In this document: piece after piece, positions 46,607-55,880 of the stretch
How positions within the stretch are numbered: the stretch's first letter is position 1
Layout of the letters: each line of letters starts with the position of its first letter
Assembly: GCA_003298465.1 (NCBI GenBank)
Contig: QNGA01000005.1
Span: 277,898 to 341,897, forward strand
DNA from: a halophilic archaeon
GTDB taxonomy: Archaea; Halobacteriota; Halobacteria; Halobacteriales; Haladaptataceae
DNA length: 64,000 bases
Reading direction: 5' to 3'
Translations under genes and position numbers: made by a program
Notes under the pieces: generated by a model
Told to the model about the DNA's origin: nothing
Seen by the model: only the letters and a program-made list of their open reading frames with translations
Database searches by the model: none

Positions 46607-48943
46607 ATGCCGACCTATAACATCGTCGAACAGGGTGCGGACGATACTGGAGAGACACCCGTCGATGCCGTCCTCAACACACTCGTCGGCAGCAATACAA
46701 CGATTGTATTTCCGCCGGGGACGTACAAGCTCAACGAGCTTGTTGTGCAGTCAGGAGCCAACAATCTTGAGCTTCTTGCCCCAAACGGTGCACGCCTCGT
46801 TCCCGGCCAGTCAGGTGATAACGTGCGGTGGATCGACGTCTACTCAAATGGATTTATCCTGGACGGATTCGAACTCGACATGCGGAACACACTTGTTCCC
46901 CCATTTGTCCGGATGAACTCGACCGCAGGCGACTGGGAGCTCAGACGCCTCATTACCCGTGGAAACGTTCGCGCAGCCACCGACACGAACGTCGGCTCGA
47001 ACAATTCAGGTGACGGACGGACGTACTTCCGACTGTCCGCGGCGGCGGGCACGCGTGGGCTCCTGCAGGACTGCTACTTCCACGAAGGATCGTGTGAGCC
47101 AGCCGAAGCGAGCAATCGCCGAGCGATCCTGGTGGAATCGTCAAAAGGGGCACTCGTGTTCAATCGCTGTTGGTTCGAACACTGGGCTGAAAACACGATT
47201 TACGCCAAGAAACCCCAGGGCCAGCTAAAAATCTACAACTGCTTCTTCCGCAATACAGCGAACTGTATGCGCCTTGGCGGCAACTCCGAGATGCGTAACT
47301 GCGTCTCGATCAAAGACGCCCAACACCCGCGACAGGCATGGTCGAATGGATCACTGCAACGTGGCGTGAACGCGGAAGCTATTGATCCGACAAATTCAGC
47401 AGCAGGCATCGATAGCTACAACGGAACACTGACAATCGCTAATAGTGACTTCTACCATCGCTATCTCGATTCGAGCTGTGGTGGGGCGATCACAGCACCG
47501 GTACCGTGCCAGCGCATCAATATTCAGGATGTCCGAATTAGCTACGTCTCTCAGAAACGGCATGACGCGGTTTATACAGCCGAAGGAAAAATGAGCGATG
47601 GGACAGCTGCAAATCTCGAATATCTCGGATTGAAGAACGTCTATGTCCGCAATGATCATCCTTCGGAGTACGCCATCTTCATCGGACAGGCGCCGGATAC
47701 CTGGGGGGAGGTATCAGGCATCCTCGGCGGAAGTGGGCCACAAACAAACTCGGCCTTCGTCAGCGACCAAATGACGGTTAACGGCGAGCCGCCAGCGCCG
47801 GATACAACACCACCTCTGTCAAATCCACCGTCACTCGGAGACGTCCCGATGCAGTCGGCGCAACTTGTCCGTATCGATAATACTGGCAATGAGTCGGAGT
47901 CAACGTACCAGATCACTGCCGGAACCTCCGTCGTTCCGGCGGGCAACGACGGTGCAACGATCACCATGTCGTGGGGGCTAGACGGAAAGCCGCGACGGCC
48001 GCCGAAGTCCCAGCAGGCAACAGGAACAATTCCACCTGGAGACGTCTACGCCTTCTATGTAACCGGCGGTATTGTTTCGACGGAGGCAAACGGGGCAGCT
48101 ACCTGGACAGTAGACGGAGAGCCATACAATCCGGGGACCCCCCTGCTTGCAGATACGGTCACTGGCGAACAACCGGAGAGAAGATCATGGAACCAAGTTG
48201 ATACAGCGGTCCAGCAGAATCGTGTCGTCATCGCAAAGCCACTGTCAAATAATGGGTGGCAGCCGACGCACGTCCGTCTGCGGAATGTAACTGATGGTGA
48301 CTTTGAGTATCAACTTGAGGAGTGGGCATATCTCGATGGCCGACACGTTACTGAGACGTTCCATAGTCTCGCTGTTGAACCAACTCAACAGGAGTTGCAG
48401 CTGAGTAGTGGCGCTTCGTACCGAGTGAAAGCAGGAAGAGTAGACGTCAATCACAACTTTGAGTCCGTTTCGCTTGGGGGGTTCTTCGAGACAGAGACAC
48501 CGGTTGTGCTGGCACAGGCGCAGACGTTCAACGGAGCCGACCCGATCGTGACGCGAGTACAGAATGTCTCAAGTGCATCGTTCGATGTACGACTCCAGGA
48601 AGAAGAGGCCCTGGGATGGCATGCGGATGAAACGGTTGGCTATGTTGCGCTCCAGCAGGCGACTGGACGACTGAATGGTAGGCAGTTTGAGGTCCAGCGA
48701 CCTGACGTACCGGTCGATGATAACTGGACTCGTATCACGTTCAAGCAGCAGTACAATCAGCCGCAGTTCGTCGCTGGTATGCAGACATTCAACGGTCTTG
48801 ATCCCGCAGAATTGCGTTACCACAATCTGACAGGCACTGGTGTCGATGTAAGAGTTGAAGAAGAGCAAAGTGCCGATGAGGAGACAATACACAGGGTCGC
48901 AGAACGTGTCGGCTATCTCGTCATCGAAGCCGCAGAGACATGA
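46607..48943 (+). CDS. Beta-helix protein with one C-terminal 264-residue module
   Basis: 778 residues, the shorter paralogue of the protein at 35253. Residues 1-390 form the same beta-helix (IVFPPGTYKLNELVVQSGA, NGFILDGFELDMRN, RTYFRLSAAAGTRGLLQDC); a Pro-rich linker (PAPDTTPPLSNPPS) follows, then a small beta domain (about 405-515) and one copy of the C-terminal module (QTFNGADPIVTRVQNVSSAS, VGYVALQQATG). TAA directly before the ATG excludes an upstream signal peptide, and GAGGGG lies just upstream. Export, if any, is not by Sec or TAT. The role is unknown. Confidence 0.8.
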   Translation: MPTYNIVEQGADDTGETPVDAVLNTLVGSNTTIVFPPGTYKLNELVVQSGANNLELLAPNGARLVPGQSGDNVRWIDVYSNGFILDGFELDMRNTLVPPFVRMNSTAGDWELRRLITRGNVRAATDTNVGSNNSGDGRTYFRLSAAAGTRGLLQDCYFHEGSCEPAEASNRRAILVESSKGALVFNRCWFEHWAENTIYAKKPQGQLKIYNCFFRNTANCMRLGGNSEMRNCVSIKDAQHPRQAWSNGSLQRGVNAEAIDPTNSAAGIDSYNGTLTIANSDFYHRYLDSSCGGAITAPVPCQRINIQDVRISYVSQKRHDAVYTAEGKMSDGTAANLEYLGLKNVYVRNDHPSEYAIFIGQAPDTWGEVSGILGGSGPQTNSAFVSDQMTVNGEPPAPDTTPPLSNPPSLGDVPMQSAQLVRIDNTGNESESTYQITAGTSVVPAGNDGATITMSWGLDGKPRRPPKSQQATGTIPPGDVYAFYVTGGIVSTEANGAATWTVDGEPYNPGTPLLADTVTGEQPERRSWNQVDTAVQQNRVVIAKPLSNNGWQPTHVRLRNVTDGDFEYQLEEWAYLDGRHVTETFHSLAVEPTQQELQLSSGASYRVKAGRVDVNHNFESVSLGGFFETETPVVLAQAQTFNGADPIVTRVQNVSSASFDVRLQEEEALGWHADETVGYVALQQATGRLNGRQFEVQRPDVPVDDNWTRITFKQQYNQPQFVAGMQTFNGLDPAELRYHNLTGTGVDVRVEEEQSADEETIHRVAERVGYLVIEAAET

Positions 48944-49332
48944 CGTAGGTTGTCTTACTCTTATCGTATTGAATGCGGGATAGGGCCGATATTCCGGCGG
49001 GAAATCAGGGAATTTTCGCTTGTCTCTGTAATTGGCTTTGGTGAATCGCTAGACGGCGTAGGGTCTGTGCCAATCTACGTTGCTCTGAGAGAGGTACCTC
49101 CGAGATCGTCTTCCCAGTTTGCGACTATCGCTCCAAATCTTCAGTATTAGTAGCAGCGTGAGCCAGGTATCCCACCGTCAAAATCGCCGCCCTCTAGTGA
49201 TTCACCAGAGCCCTGTAATTCACCTAGAACAAAGAATCCATATTTTGTCCCAGTAGTCTAGTGAGTGGTGATAATCACCGTACCGTCAGGAATCGGGGTC
49301 TATCAACATGAGACCGCACCGGTTTCATTCAG
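48944..49332. other. Spacer before the RHH/TnpB element
   Basis: No gene with a convincing start or motif was found, and no repeat was recognised up to the element left end at about 49333. Confidence 0.3.
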
Positions 49333-49500
49333 TTAGCTGAATGCAGGCGCTAAGCCCCCTTCCTCAGGGAGCGCCGAATGGCGCGAGCAGGGAAGGGATA
49401 CAGCGCCGTCATTGTCTTTCGTACACTGTACTACAGTAGGCCCACAGGCCCACCGTTTGCTATCGATATCTTTATGGAGTATCGTGTGTATCATACTTGT

Positions 49501-49623
49501 GTGGCGAAGCGTAAGAACATCACAATCCGCGATGACCAAGAGGAGTGGATTCAGGACAACTACCTGAACCTCTCCCGATTCGTCCAGGACAAGTTGGACG
49601 AACTCATCGAGGAGCGCGAATAG
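49501..49623 (+). CDS. Small ribbon-helix-helix protein encoded in the TnpB element (40 aa)
   Basis: It starts at GTG 49501 (an upstream open frame exists, but the conserved part begins here) and ends at TAG 49621-49623, three bases before the tnpB ATG. It has a beta strand (KNITIRDDQEEWI) and helices (LNLSRFVQDKLDELIEE). It differs from the copy at 23988 in only a handful of positions. Likely a DNA-binding autoregulator of the element; untested. Confidence 0.8.
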   Translation: MAKRKNITIRDDQEEWIQDNYLNLSRFVQDKLDELIEERE

Positions 49624-49626
49624 CGG

Positions 49627-50865
49627 ATGTACTACGCCTACAAATATCGTCTCAAACCGTCCGACGCCCACCGTGAGGAGTTGGACCGCTGCCGCGATAT
49701 CTGTAGGCAAGTCTACAACCACGCGCTCTACCGCTTCAACCAAATCCCCGAGGACGCAGGTACCCTCAACCAGCGCGTTCGGTCCATCCGTGACGAACTT
49801 CCCAGCCTCAAAGACTGGTGGGATGGTCTCACAGACGTGTACTCGACAGTTCTGCAAACTGCTGTCATGCGGATTGAGGACAACATCAAGTCGCTCGGGG
49901 AACTCAAGAAGAACGGCTACGGCGTTGGACAACTCAAGTGGAAGCCCCCTCGGGAGTTTCGCAGTTTCACGTACAGTCAATCTGGCTTCAAGCTCGACAA
50001 GAAGGGCGGTCAGACCGTGCTGTCACTTTCGAAACTCGCGGATATCCCGATACGACTCCACCGAGACATTCCCGACGACGCCAAACTCAAGCAAGTCACC
50101 CTCAAGAAAGAGCCGACGGGTGAATGGTTTGCTACGTTCGGCGTCGAAGTAGACCGTAAAACTTCCGAGAAACCCGATATACTCACTGATGTAGTGGGCA
50201 TCGACGTTGGGATTCTCAAGTACGCTCACGATACCGACGGAACTGCCGTCGAATCACTCGACCTATCGGACGAACGTGAGCGGTTGGAACGCGAGCAACG
50301 AAAACTCTCGCGGAAGCAACACGGGTCGAACAACTACGAAAAACAACGACGGCGAGTCGCAGGGTGTCACGCCGATCTCCGCCGGAAGCGCCGGGACTTC
50401 TTGCATAAGCTCTCGAACTACTACGCGAAAGAGTACGACTTCGTGGCTGTTGAAGACCTGAACGTCGCTGGAATGATGCAGTTCGATTCAAATTCACGCA
50501 ACAGAGCATCCGCCGCATGGCGAACTTTTCTCCGGATGCTCGAATACAAGTGTGAACACGAAGGAACGCACTACATTCCGGTCAACCCACGAGGAACCTC
50601 GAAAGAATGTGCGGCGTGCGGTGTGTCGTCGGACAAACCTCTATGGGTGCGTGAACACTCATGCCCGTCTTGTGGATTCACGGCGGATAGGGACTGGAAC
50701 GCGGCGTATAACATCCTCGTCCGAGGGTTGAAGAAAGCGGATATAGGAGCGGGATGCTCCGAATCAACGCCTGTGGAGACTGCGCTCCCTACGGGAACTG
50801 CTGTTGTTCCTGCAAAGCGCGTCGTGGAAACAGGAAGCCCCGTCCTCAACGCGCGAAGCGCGTAG
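49627..50865 (+). CDS. tnpB: TnpB of the RHH/TnpB element
   Basis: 412 residues, complete. RuvC residues are Asp193 (VGIDVGILKYA), Glu276 (FVAVEDL) and Asp354/356 (TADRDWNAAYNIL); the zinc ribbon has CAACG (328-332) and CPSCG (347-351). Compared with the copy at 22773 it keeps the full N-terminal helix (CRQVYNHALYRFNQIP). All expected catalytic residues are present, so this is the best candidate for an active RNA-guided nuclease in the window. Its 3' end overlaps the right-end hairpin. Confidence 0.92.
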   Translation: MYYAYKYRLKPSDAHREELDRCRDICRQVYNHALYRFNQIPEDAGTLNQRVRSIRDELPSLKDWWDGLTDVYSTVLQTAVMRIEDNIKSLGELKKNGYGVGQLKWKPPREFRSFTYSQSGFKLDKKGGQTVLSLSKLADIPIRLHRDIPDDAKLKQVTLKKEPTGEWFATFGVEVDRKTSEKPDILTDVVGIDVGILKYAHDTDGTAVESLDLSDERERLEREQRKLSRKQHGSNNYEKQRRRVAGCHADLRRKRRDFLHKLSNYYAKEYDFVAVEDLNVAGMMQFDSNSRNRASAAWRTFLRMLEYKCEHEGTHYIPVNPRGTSKECAACGVSSDKPLWVREHSCPSCGFTADRDWNAAYNILVRGLKKADIGAGCSESTPVETALPTGTAVVPAKRVVETGSPVLNARSA

Positions 50866-50880
50866 GGCGGGGTAGTTCAC

Positions 50881-51739
50881 ACCATTCTTGATTCGGTTCA
50901 GGGAGGACATAACTATTGATGGGAGAACCATATATCCATTGCTCACCGAATTCGACGGTGAGCCAACCATCGACCGAATGAAAGGCGAATCAGCGTGACC
51001 GGGAGCTCTGGGTCCGATTGGTTTCCGGATAATCTTTCGCCACGCTCCCCGCGAAAGTCTCGTTTCTGATTCGTTCTCTCACATCCGATGTTTAAGATGT
51101 AATATTATTATATTTTAATATTTTAATATTATTAATAGTAGTAATGTTGCTTATTACACCTTAGGTTTACAGCATAGGCAACACGAGAACTGCTCAGATT
51201 CCGTGATAACAGGCCGAGTGTCGCTGGGCAGATCTTCGAGGCGGTGCATGCTCGTGTATACCCGAACTTATTTTTTGGTCGAGTGGTGAGAACTACTTGT
51301 CGGGTGTCTCCTTTACGGTGACTCTCCCGGCATCCCAATCAGGATGGCGCATCCATTCAGGGAGCGTGGTGCTACCTACCCCACGTTCCTTAGCAATCCA
51401 CGTGACATCCTGTCATAGTTTGTTGAGGTGGTCCTCCCCGGACTACCTTTAGAACAAAGAATAGGAAATCTCGAGTGTAGTCAAGAAGTACGAACAGTCC
51501 AAGAGAGTTTTGATGGATTTGATAGACAAACTCATAATTTCTCATATACTTGTTTAGTCGGAGACAGAGGTGGTCTCTTAGCCGGCACTCACACACGACA
51601 GCGAACCCCGAGACTATCTCGCGGGTTGAGGAGATACATTACGTGTTGTTCATCCGCAGTGGACGGCGAGGTTTCGCTAGCAGAGCGTCAGACACATATA
51701 ACTAGATAGGGTTTTAACCTAGGCCATTGTCTGTGTAGT
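50881..51739. other. AT-rich stretch without an intact gene
   Basis: No complete gene is supported. A minus-strand frame near 51298-51405 reads like the tail of some protein (STTLPEWMRHPDWDAGRVT) but has an in-frame stop just upstream and no start, so it is probably a relic. The rest shows an AT-run near 51085-51145 and nothing recognisable. Confidence 0.35.
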
Positions 51740-51889
51740 ATGGCTGAATTCAAGGATATCGTTACTCGAAGCGAATTCGAAGAAGCTCTGGAAGAAATTT
51801 GTCAAGAAGAGCAAATAGAAGAATCAAGCCAAACAGAGAACACTAACGATACCGGTGAGAAAATTTCTACGGCCTTGTCCAAACACTAG
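51740..51889 (+). CDS. Small acidic protein (49 aa)
   Basis: A 49-residue frame from ATG 51740 to TAG 51887-51889, strongly acidic (FEEALEEICQEEQIEESSQ) with a probable helix. No family is recognised. Acidic composition, typical of haloarchaeal proteins, is the main support. Confidence 0.45.
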   Translation: MAEFKDIVTRSEFEEALEEICQEEQIEESSQTENTNDTGEKISTALSKH

Positions 51890-52064
51890 TATTTAGTATC
51901 ATGGCAATATGTTATCAAAAGTCCAGTTAGTTTCTCTCACCTACAAGAATGGGGAAAGCAGCGATTGAGTGACCGAGGCCGGCATCGATTATATATCATC
52001 AATACCTCGCTGAATACAATGACGAGAAAGCCCACTCTCGACGTCGGTATGCAGTTTCGAGGGT

Positions 52065-52997
52065 TTAGTCAAGTTTCTGGATCAGTTCACGAGTCGCCTG
52101 TCGGATGGCCTCGTCGCTGCTCTGCGAGGGCTTCCAGCCGAGCGCCGACAGTTTCTCGATGGATAAGCGCATCTTCGGCACGTCACCGGTCCAGCCTCGG
52201 TCACCGCCTGTGTACTCGTATTGGGGGTCAAGGCCCATCTCGTCGGCGACGATGTCGGCAATCGTATTGACTGAAGTGGTCGTTCGCGTTCCAAGGTTGT
52301 AGGTGTTCATCGCGTCGGTGGCATTCTCAACAACGTAGCGGATTGCGTCGGTGCAGGCAGTGACGTGCATGTATGATTTCTCTTGGAGTCCATTGCCAAG
52401 GATCGTCAGCACGTCGGGGCGGTCGTCCAGTTTCTCCACAAAGTCTGGGACGACGCCAGCACCAAATCGGTCACCGACGATGTTGGCAAACCGAAAGTTC
52501 CAGATGGAGAATTCCGTCGTGTGGGCATACGTCGAAAGGAGGCCTTCCTCGGAGAGTTTCGCCGCACCGTAGATGCTAATGGGTTCCAACGGTGCATAAT
52601 CCTCTGGCGTCGGCCGTGGAGCTTCACCGTAGACCGTCGAGGAGGAAGTGAAGACGAGGTTCGTGACGCCAACGTCGTTCATCCGTTCAAGAATATTGTA
52701 GGTCATCTTGCCATTCTCCTCGAATTGCGGGCGTGGATTGTCCGTATTAACGTATTTGTCTGCCGCTGCGAAGTGGAAGACTGCGTCGAGGTTGCTCGTG
52801 ATGACTTCGTCGACAGCGCTCTTGTCAGTCAGGTCCGCCTCGATAAACATTGCCTCATCTGGAACAGACGAGCGAACGCCGTTTGACAAGTCGTCAGCAA
52901 TAACTATCTTGTTCGATTCAACGAGATCAGCGGCCATTTGTGATCCGACTAGTCCTGCACCACCAGTTACCAGCACTCGTTTGCCGGAAAGTTCCAT
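52065..52997 (-). CDS. NAD-dependent sugar-nucleotide epimerase/dehydratase (extended SDR)
   Basis: 310 residues. The Rossmann motif VTGGAGLVGS is at about 10-19, with a catalytic triad region TSSSTVYG (Ser-Thr) and YGAAK (YxxxK). Ligand-side stretches FRFANIVGDRFGAG and LGNGLQEKSYMHV are typical of UDP-glucose 4-epimerase-like enzymes. It acts in the cytosol on nucleotide sugars, probably for surface glycans or glycoprotein decoration. It stands alone, so the exact substrate cannot be given. Complete and undamaged. Confidence 0.9.
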   Translation of the reverse strand: MELSGKRVLVTGGAGLVGSQMAADLVESNKIVIADDLSNGVRSSVPDEAMFIEADLTDKSAVDEVITSNLDAVFHFAAADKYVNTDNPRPQFEENGKMTYNILERMNDVGVTNLVFTSSSTVYGEAPRPTPEDYAPLEPISIYGAAKLSEEGLLSTYAHTTEFSIWNFRFANIVGDRFGAGVVPDFVEKLDDRPDVLTILGNGLQEKSYMHVTACTDAIRYVVENATDAMNTYNLGTRTTTSVNTIADIVADEMGLDPQYEYTGGDRGWTGDVPKMRLSIEKLSALGWKPSQSSDEAIRQATRELIQKLD

Positions 52998-53282
52998 GCC
53001 TTGTGCTATTTAGGATAAATACAAGTGCATTCCGAAATCACTCGTGCTCTTCTTCCCTCTCGTACACAGAGAATTAGAGGGCGATGTCCATCTCAGTTAC
53101 TGTCCTAGACTGACACGCGGATACCTCTCCATGTCGATTTCCTACTGGCCTGCTTGAAGACACGTATGGGGAAGTCGTTCGTCTCAGTGCGGCTTTCAAA
53201 GGAGCGTAGGCTTTCCCTACACCCTTCAATTATGCTAATTGTGAACGAATAACAAAAAGGTGTGGCAACGTGGTACGTTTGT

Positions 53283-53552
53283 ATGAGGAGAACAGATCCT
53301 ACGAGCGAACAGATCCCTTCAAAGAAGGGGGATAATAATACGCTAAACAAATCAAAAATAGATGCCGACAACGAACACCGAATCGCCACATTCTGGACGC
53401 GTCTCCTCTTCGTAGCAGTCTTCGGTCTCATCCTCTGGCTTGGTCTTGTAAGCGCACTATTAGGATTGGAAGGGATGAGCCTTCTATTCGGGGGAATTAC
53501 GCTCGTCCTTACTGTAACCACTCGCCAGTTGCTCCTACCCTCCGATAACTAA
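53283..53552 (+). CDS. Small two-span membrane protein of unknown function
   Basis: The start at ATG 53283 gives 89 residues, with a polar N-terminal third (MRRTDPTSEQIPSKKGDN) and two hydrophobic segments (RLLFVAVFGLILWLGLV and SLLFGGITLVLTVTT). No family is recognised. An upstream start at 53262 is possible but adds little. Confidence 0.6.
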   Translation: MRRTDPTSEQIPSKKGDNNTLNKSKIDADNEHRIATFWTRLLFVAVFGLILWLGLVSALLGLEGMSLLFGGITLVLTVTTRQLLLPSDN

Positions 53553-53721
53553 CGATTCCGCCATACTTGTCCTCCCTTTCTAGATTGGTCATCCGTTAGA
53601 AAACCTTACAGACCGTGCCTCTTCACTGCTCACCTGAAACCCTCTTTCCCCAATTCACAATAGCCCCACTGCTGATTACTCCATGTACTCCGCATCGCCG
53701 CTAAGATAGATCTCCTACGGT

Positions 53722-54099
53722 CTATGAACGGACTGTGTCACCGAACTCTTCAACGAGATCGTCGTTGAGGACCGCTCCATCATTGCGGCGTTTAATAACA
53801 GCAAGCCATCGACCATACTTCCCTCGTTCGTCATCTTTACTCGTTTCGATCAAAAATGGCCACTCCTGATCCGTTCCGTGGGCGATCCACTCCTCAACAA
53901 ACTCTTTGTGTCGCTGTCCAGCGGCGTACTCATCACTGTCCTTGGCTGAACCATAGATTTCCGCAGTATCGATATCACGGAGTCGAATCCGGGCTTCATC
54001 ACCCGTGAGTATCACGCCGAACCCAAGATCGATACTCAGATCAAGCGTGTCGCCATCGACGACACGCTCAACATCAGCGCGGTATTGCCAAATTTTCAT
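53722..54099 (-). CDS. SNase-like nuclease (staphylococcal nuclease fold)
   Basis: 125 residues, one SNase OB-fold domain. VERVVDGDTLDLSIDLGFG is the N-terminal calcium-side strand with Asp residues; RIRLRDIDTAEIYG carries the Arg and Glu expected at the active site; SKDDERGKYGRWLAV carries the second Arg. No signal peptide is seen, so a cytosolic location is inferred. It could act in DNA turnover or be of mobile-element origin. Stand-alone on the minus strand. Confidence 0.88.
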   Translation of the reverse strand: MKIWQYRADVERVVDGDTLDLSIDLGFGVILTGDEARIRLRDIDTAEIYGSAKDSDEYAAGQRHKEFVEEWIAHGTDQEWPFLIETSKDDERGKYGRWLAVIKRRNDGAVLNDDLVEEFGDTVRS

Positions 54100-54238
54100 A
54101 GTTATTTTATCTACTGAGGAAATATAATATTAACGAAATGGTGTCGATTATTGACTGAGTTTTCATTTATAACAGATAATATCATGGCGACGACTGACGC
54201 CCCGAACACCTTTCCAATCGCAGTACAATTCCTCTCCC

Positions 54239-54397
54239 ATGACGATTCTCGCACTCGCGGAGAAAGCGCATGCGCCCGACCCCAACTGCGATCTGAGTGA
54301 GGGCACTATTCGGGCCGCAGAAGAGAAAGACGTCGCCCCAAGCGAGACGAATCTCCGACTGTGTCAAGACTGTTTCCCCGAGCAAACACCCTCATAA
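54239..54397 (+). CDS. Small Cys-containing protein (52 aa)
   Basis: A 52-residue frame from ATG 54239 to TAA 54395-54397. It has the elements NCDLSEGTIRAAEEKD and LRLCQDCFPEQ, with a CxxC-type pair that suggests metal binding, perhaps with the upstream Cys. No family name can be given, but the ordered acidic sequence and Cys spacing look like a genuine haloarchaeal small zinc-finger-like protein. Confidence 0.6.
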   Translation: MTILALAEKAHAPDPNCDLSEGTIRAAEEKDVAPSETNLRLCQDCFPEQTPS

Positions 54398-54587
54398 AGA
54401 TCATTCTCGGTGGTTAGTATAGTATACTAACTCCGCCGTTTCAAATCTCTCTATGGCTACGCGTCCTCAGTGACTACTCCCATGTCGTCCGTTGTTCATG
54501 CTTCGTCTGTTATCTGCCGGGTGTACAACTGAAATCGAGATTTTAGTGATCCCAACCTCCATTAGAAAACCTCCCAGTCGATGAGCT

Positions 54588-54773
54588 ATGACTCGCTACT
54601 CGCGGAGACAGCTCCTTGCTGCAAGTGGCGCTTTAATCGGGCTCGGGATCACGGGCTCCTGGGGCGATCAGTACCCAATCTCTCGAATGACAGCGCTCTT
54701 TTCGTCCCTGCCAGACATCCGAGCACCAGGTGCTCCACTCTCTCTCTCTCTCTCTCCGGAAAACCGTCGGTAG
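54588..54773 (+). pseudogene. TAT-signal reading frame broken near a CT dinucleotide run
   Basis: From ATG 54588 a good twin-arginine signal (YSRRQLLAASGALIGLG) is followed by about 35 residues and a stop just after a (CT)n tract at 54739-54758. In another frame the sequence continues TVGSSDVTYMDYGAYVSVL, which looks more protein-like. A slippage frameshift in the CT run is the simplest reading, so this is probably the dead or variably read 5' end of a secreted-protein gene. No homologue is recognised. Confidence 0.4.
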
Positions 54774-54926
54774 TAGCGACGTCACGTATATGGATTACGG
54801 GGCATACGTATCAGTTTTATTATAAGATAACGTTGGCGCCGTCGAACACGCGATAGAACTCGACCTTTTTTGCTGGACTAATACCAATCAGTATCTGCCC
54901 GTGAAATACAGTAGCGGGCTGCAGAA

Positions 54927-55067
54927 ATGTCGGAAGGCACATCGACGTATGGACCTTCCGTCGCGCTCATCACCGCTGGCGGGACGATCATCGCCAGTCA
55001 GCAACAAGCTGGCTGGATACTCGTCGCTGCTGGCTGTGTATGGGCATGGCGGAAAACGGGCGAGTGA
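54927..55067 (+). CDS. Small single-span membrane protein (46 aa)
   Basis: A frame of 46 residues from ATG 54927 to TGA 55065-55067: polar head, hydrophobic segment (VALITAGGTIIASQQQAG, WILVAAGCVWAW) and tail RKTGE. It has the composition of a small membrane protein. No family is recognised; its position after a broken gene leaves doubt. Confidence 0.4.
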   Translation: MSEGTSTYGPSVALITAGGTIIASQQQAGWILVAAGCVWAWRKTGE

Positions 55068-55614
55068 ACGCTTGGACCCGTGACACTCGCCCAAACCCAC
55101 CTCATTTTTCTGGTTTACCGGACGCCGAGCACAATGCTCGACAAGTGCATCTACAGTCCCAGGGAGTATAGCATTTGTGGAGATTGCATCGTTCTCCATT
55201 GTAGCTCATAGTCTGGGTTGCTTCCCCTCTCCCCAAAGTGTCGTAGATTTCATCTTACCCAATTTCCCTCTATCTTGTACTTCAGGCACCGCATAACAAT
55301 AGTGGTAGCCGACTTTGGACTAATCGTGGTGAGATAGACCACACCCTTGAACGCTCCCGCTGGTCGTTCAGACCCCTACCGTCCACCTCTGTCACGGAGG
55401 TCACTCACTCCCCCCTCACCGCTCCATTAGCTCACCCAGTTTCCACCAACTCCCTAGGAGACGTCCCTATGTCGGCGCGGTCGGCTAGAGGACGGTTGGG
55501 CCTCGGACAACTGCTCACCGCGCCTCTCTTCGTCGTCCAGCACAAGCCGAACTGGCCGACTTTGTAGACGGCCATGTTGAACGTCACTATGTCGTCGTCG
55601 GCTGTTTCAGAAAC
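55068..55614. other. Spacer without a supported gene
   Basis: No coding frame with a credible start and composition was found. An antisense frame around 55432-55662 has no recognisable features. Pyrimidine-rich runs occur near 55376-55420. Confidence 0.3.
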
Positions 55615-55818
55615 GTGGGTATCCGTGACAGTCAGAACAGACCGGTGCGCCGTCATGCTCATTCTGTACTACTCGTAAGTAAATCCGAAGTCGTGCGTAC
55701 ACTGCTCAAAATGGGAATCAAACACGACGAACTCGTGCAATACGCAGAGCGCGAAAAGAGCCTACAGGAACGCCGGGAAGAACGAAAAAGCGCGCCGATA
55801 TGGAAACGCGCCAAGTAG
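55615..55818 (+). CDS. Possible truncated ribbon-helix-helix-type gene
   Basis: The 67-codon frame from GTG 55615 ends in a basic, helical tail (SKSEVVRTLLKMGIKHDELV, EREKSLQERREERKSAP). The first part resembles the second half of a CopG-type domain (SKSEVVRTLLKMG), while the expected first strand is missing. Likely a truncated relic of a plasmid-type regulator. Low confidence. Confidence 0.35.
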   Translation: MGIRDSQNRPVRRHAHSVLLVSKSEVVRTLLKMGIKHDELVQYAEREKSLQERREERKSAPIWKRAK

Positions 55819-55880
55819 TATGTGTTCAGTTACGACTCGGCCGAGGGCGAAGCGTAGTTCCGTCTCAACTACGTCTAGTC

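Larger units (their letters stand above)
49333..50880 (+). mobile_element. Complete RHH/TnpB IS1341-type element
   Basis: The left end starts GCAGGCGCTAAGCCCCCTTC, followed by a GC-rich hairpin region; the right end finishes GGGCGGGGTAGTTCAC at 50880. It encodes a small ribbon-helix-helix protein and tnpB, both intact. Relatives in the window: a complete copy at 22758-24273, deleted forms at 16907 and 29691, fragments at 3612, 32726 and 41894. Confidence 0.82.
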
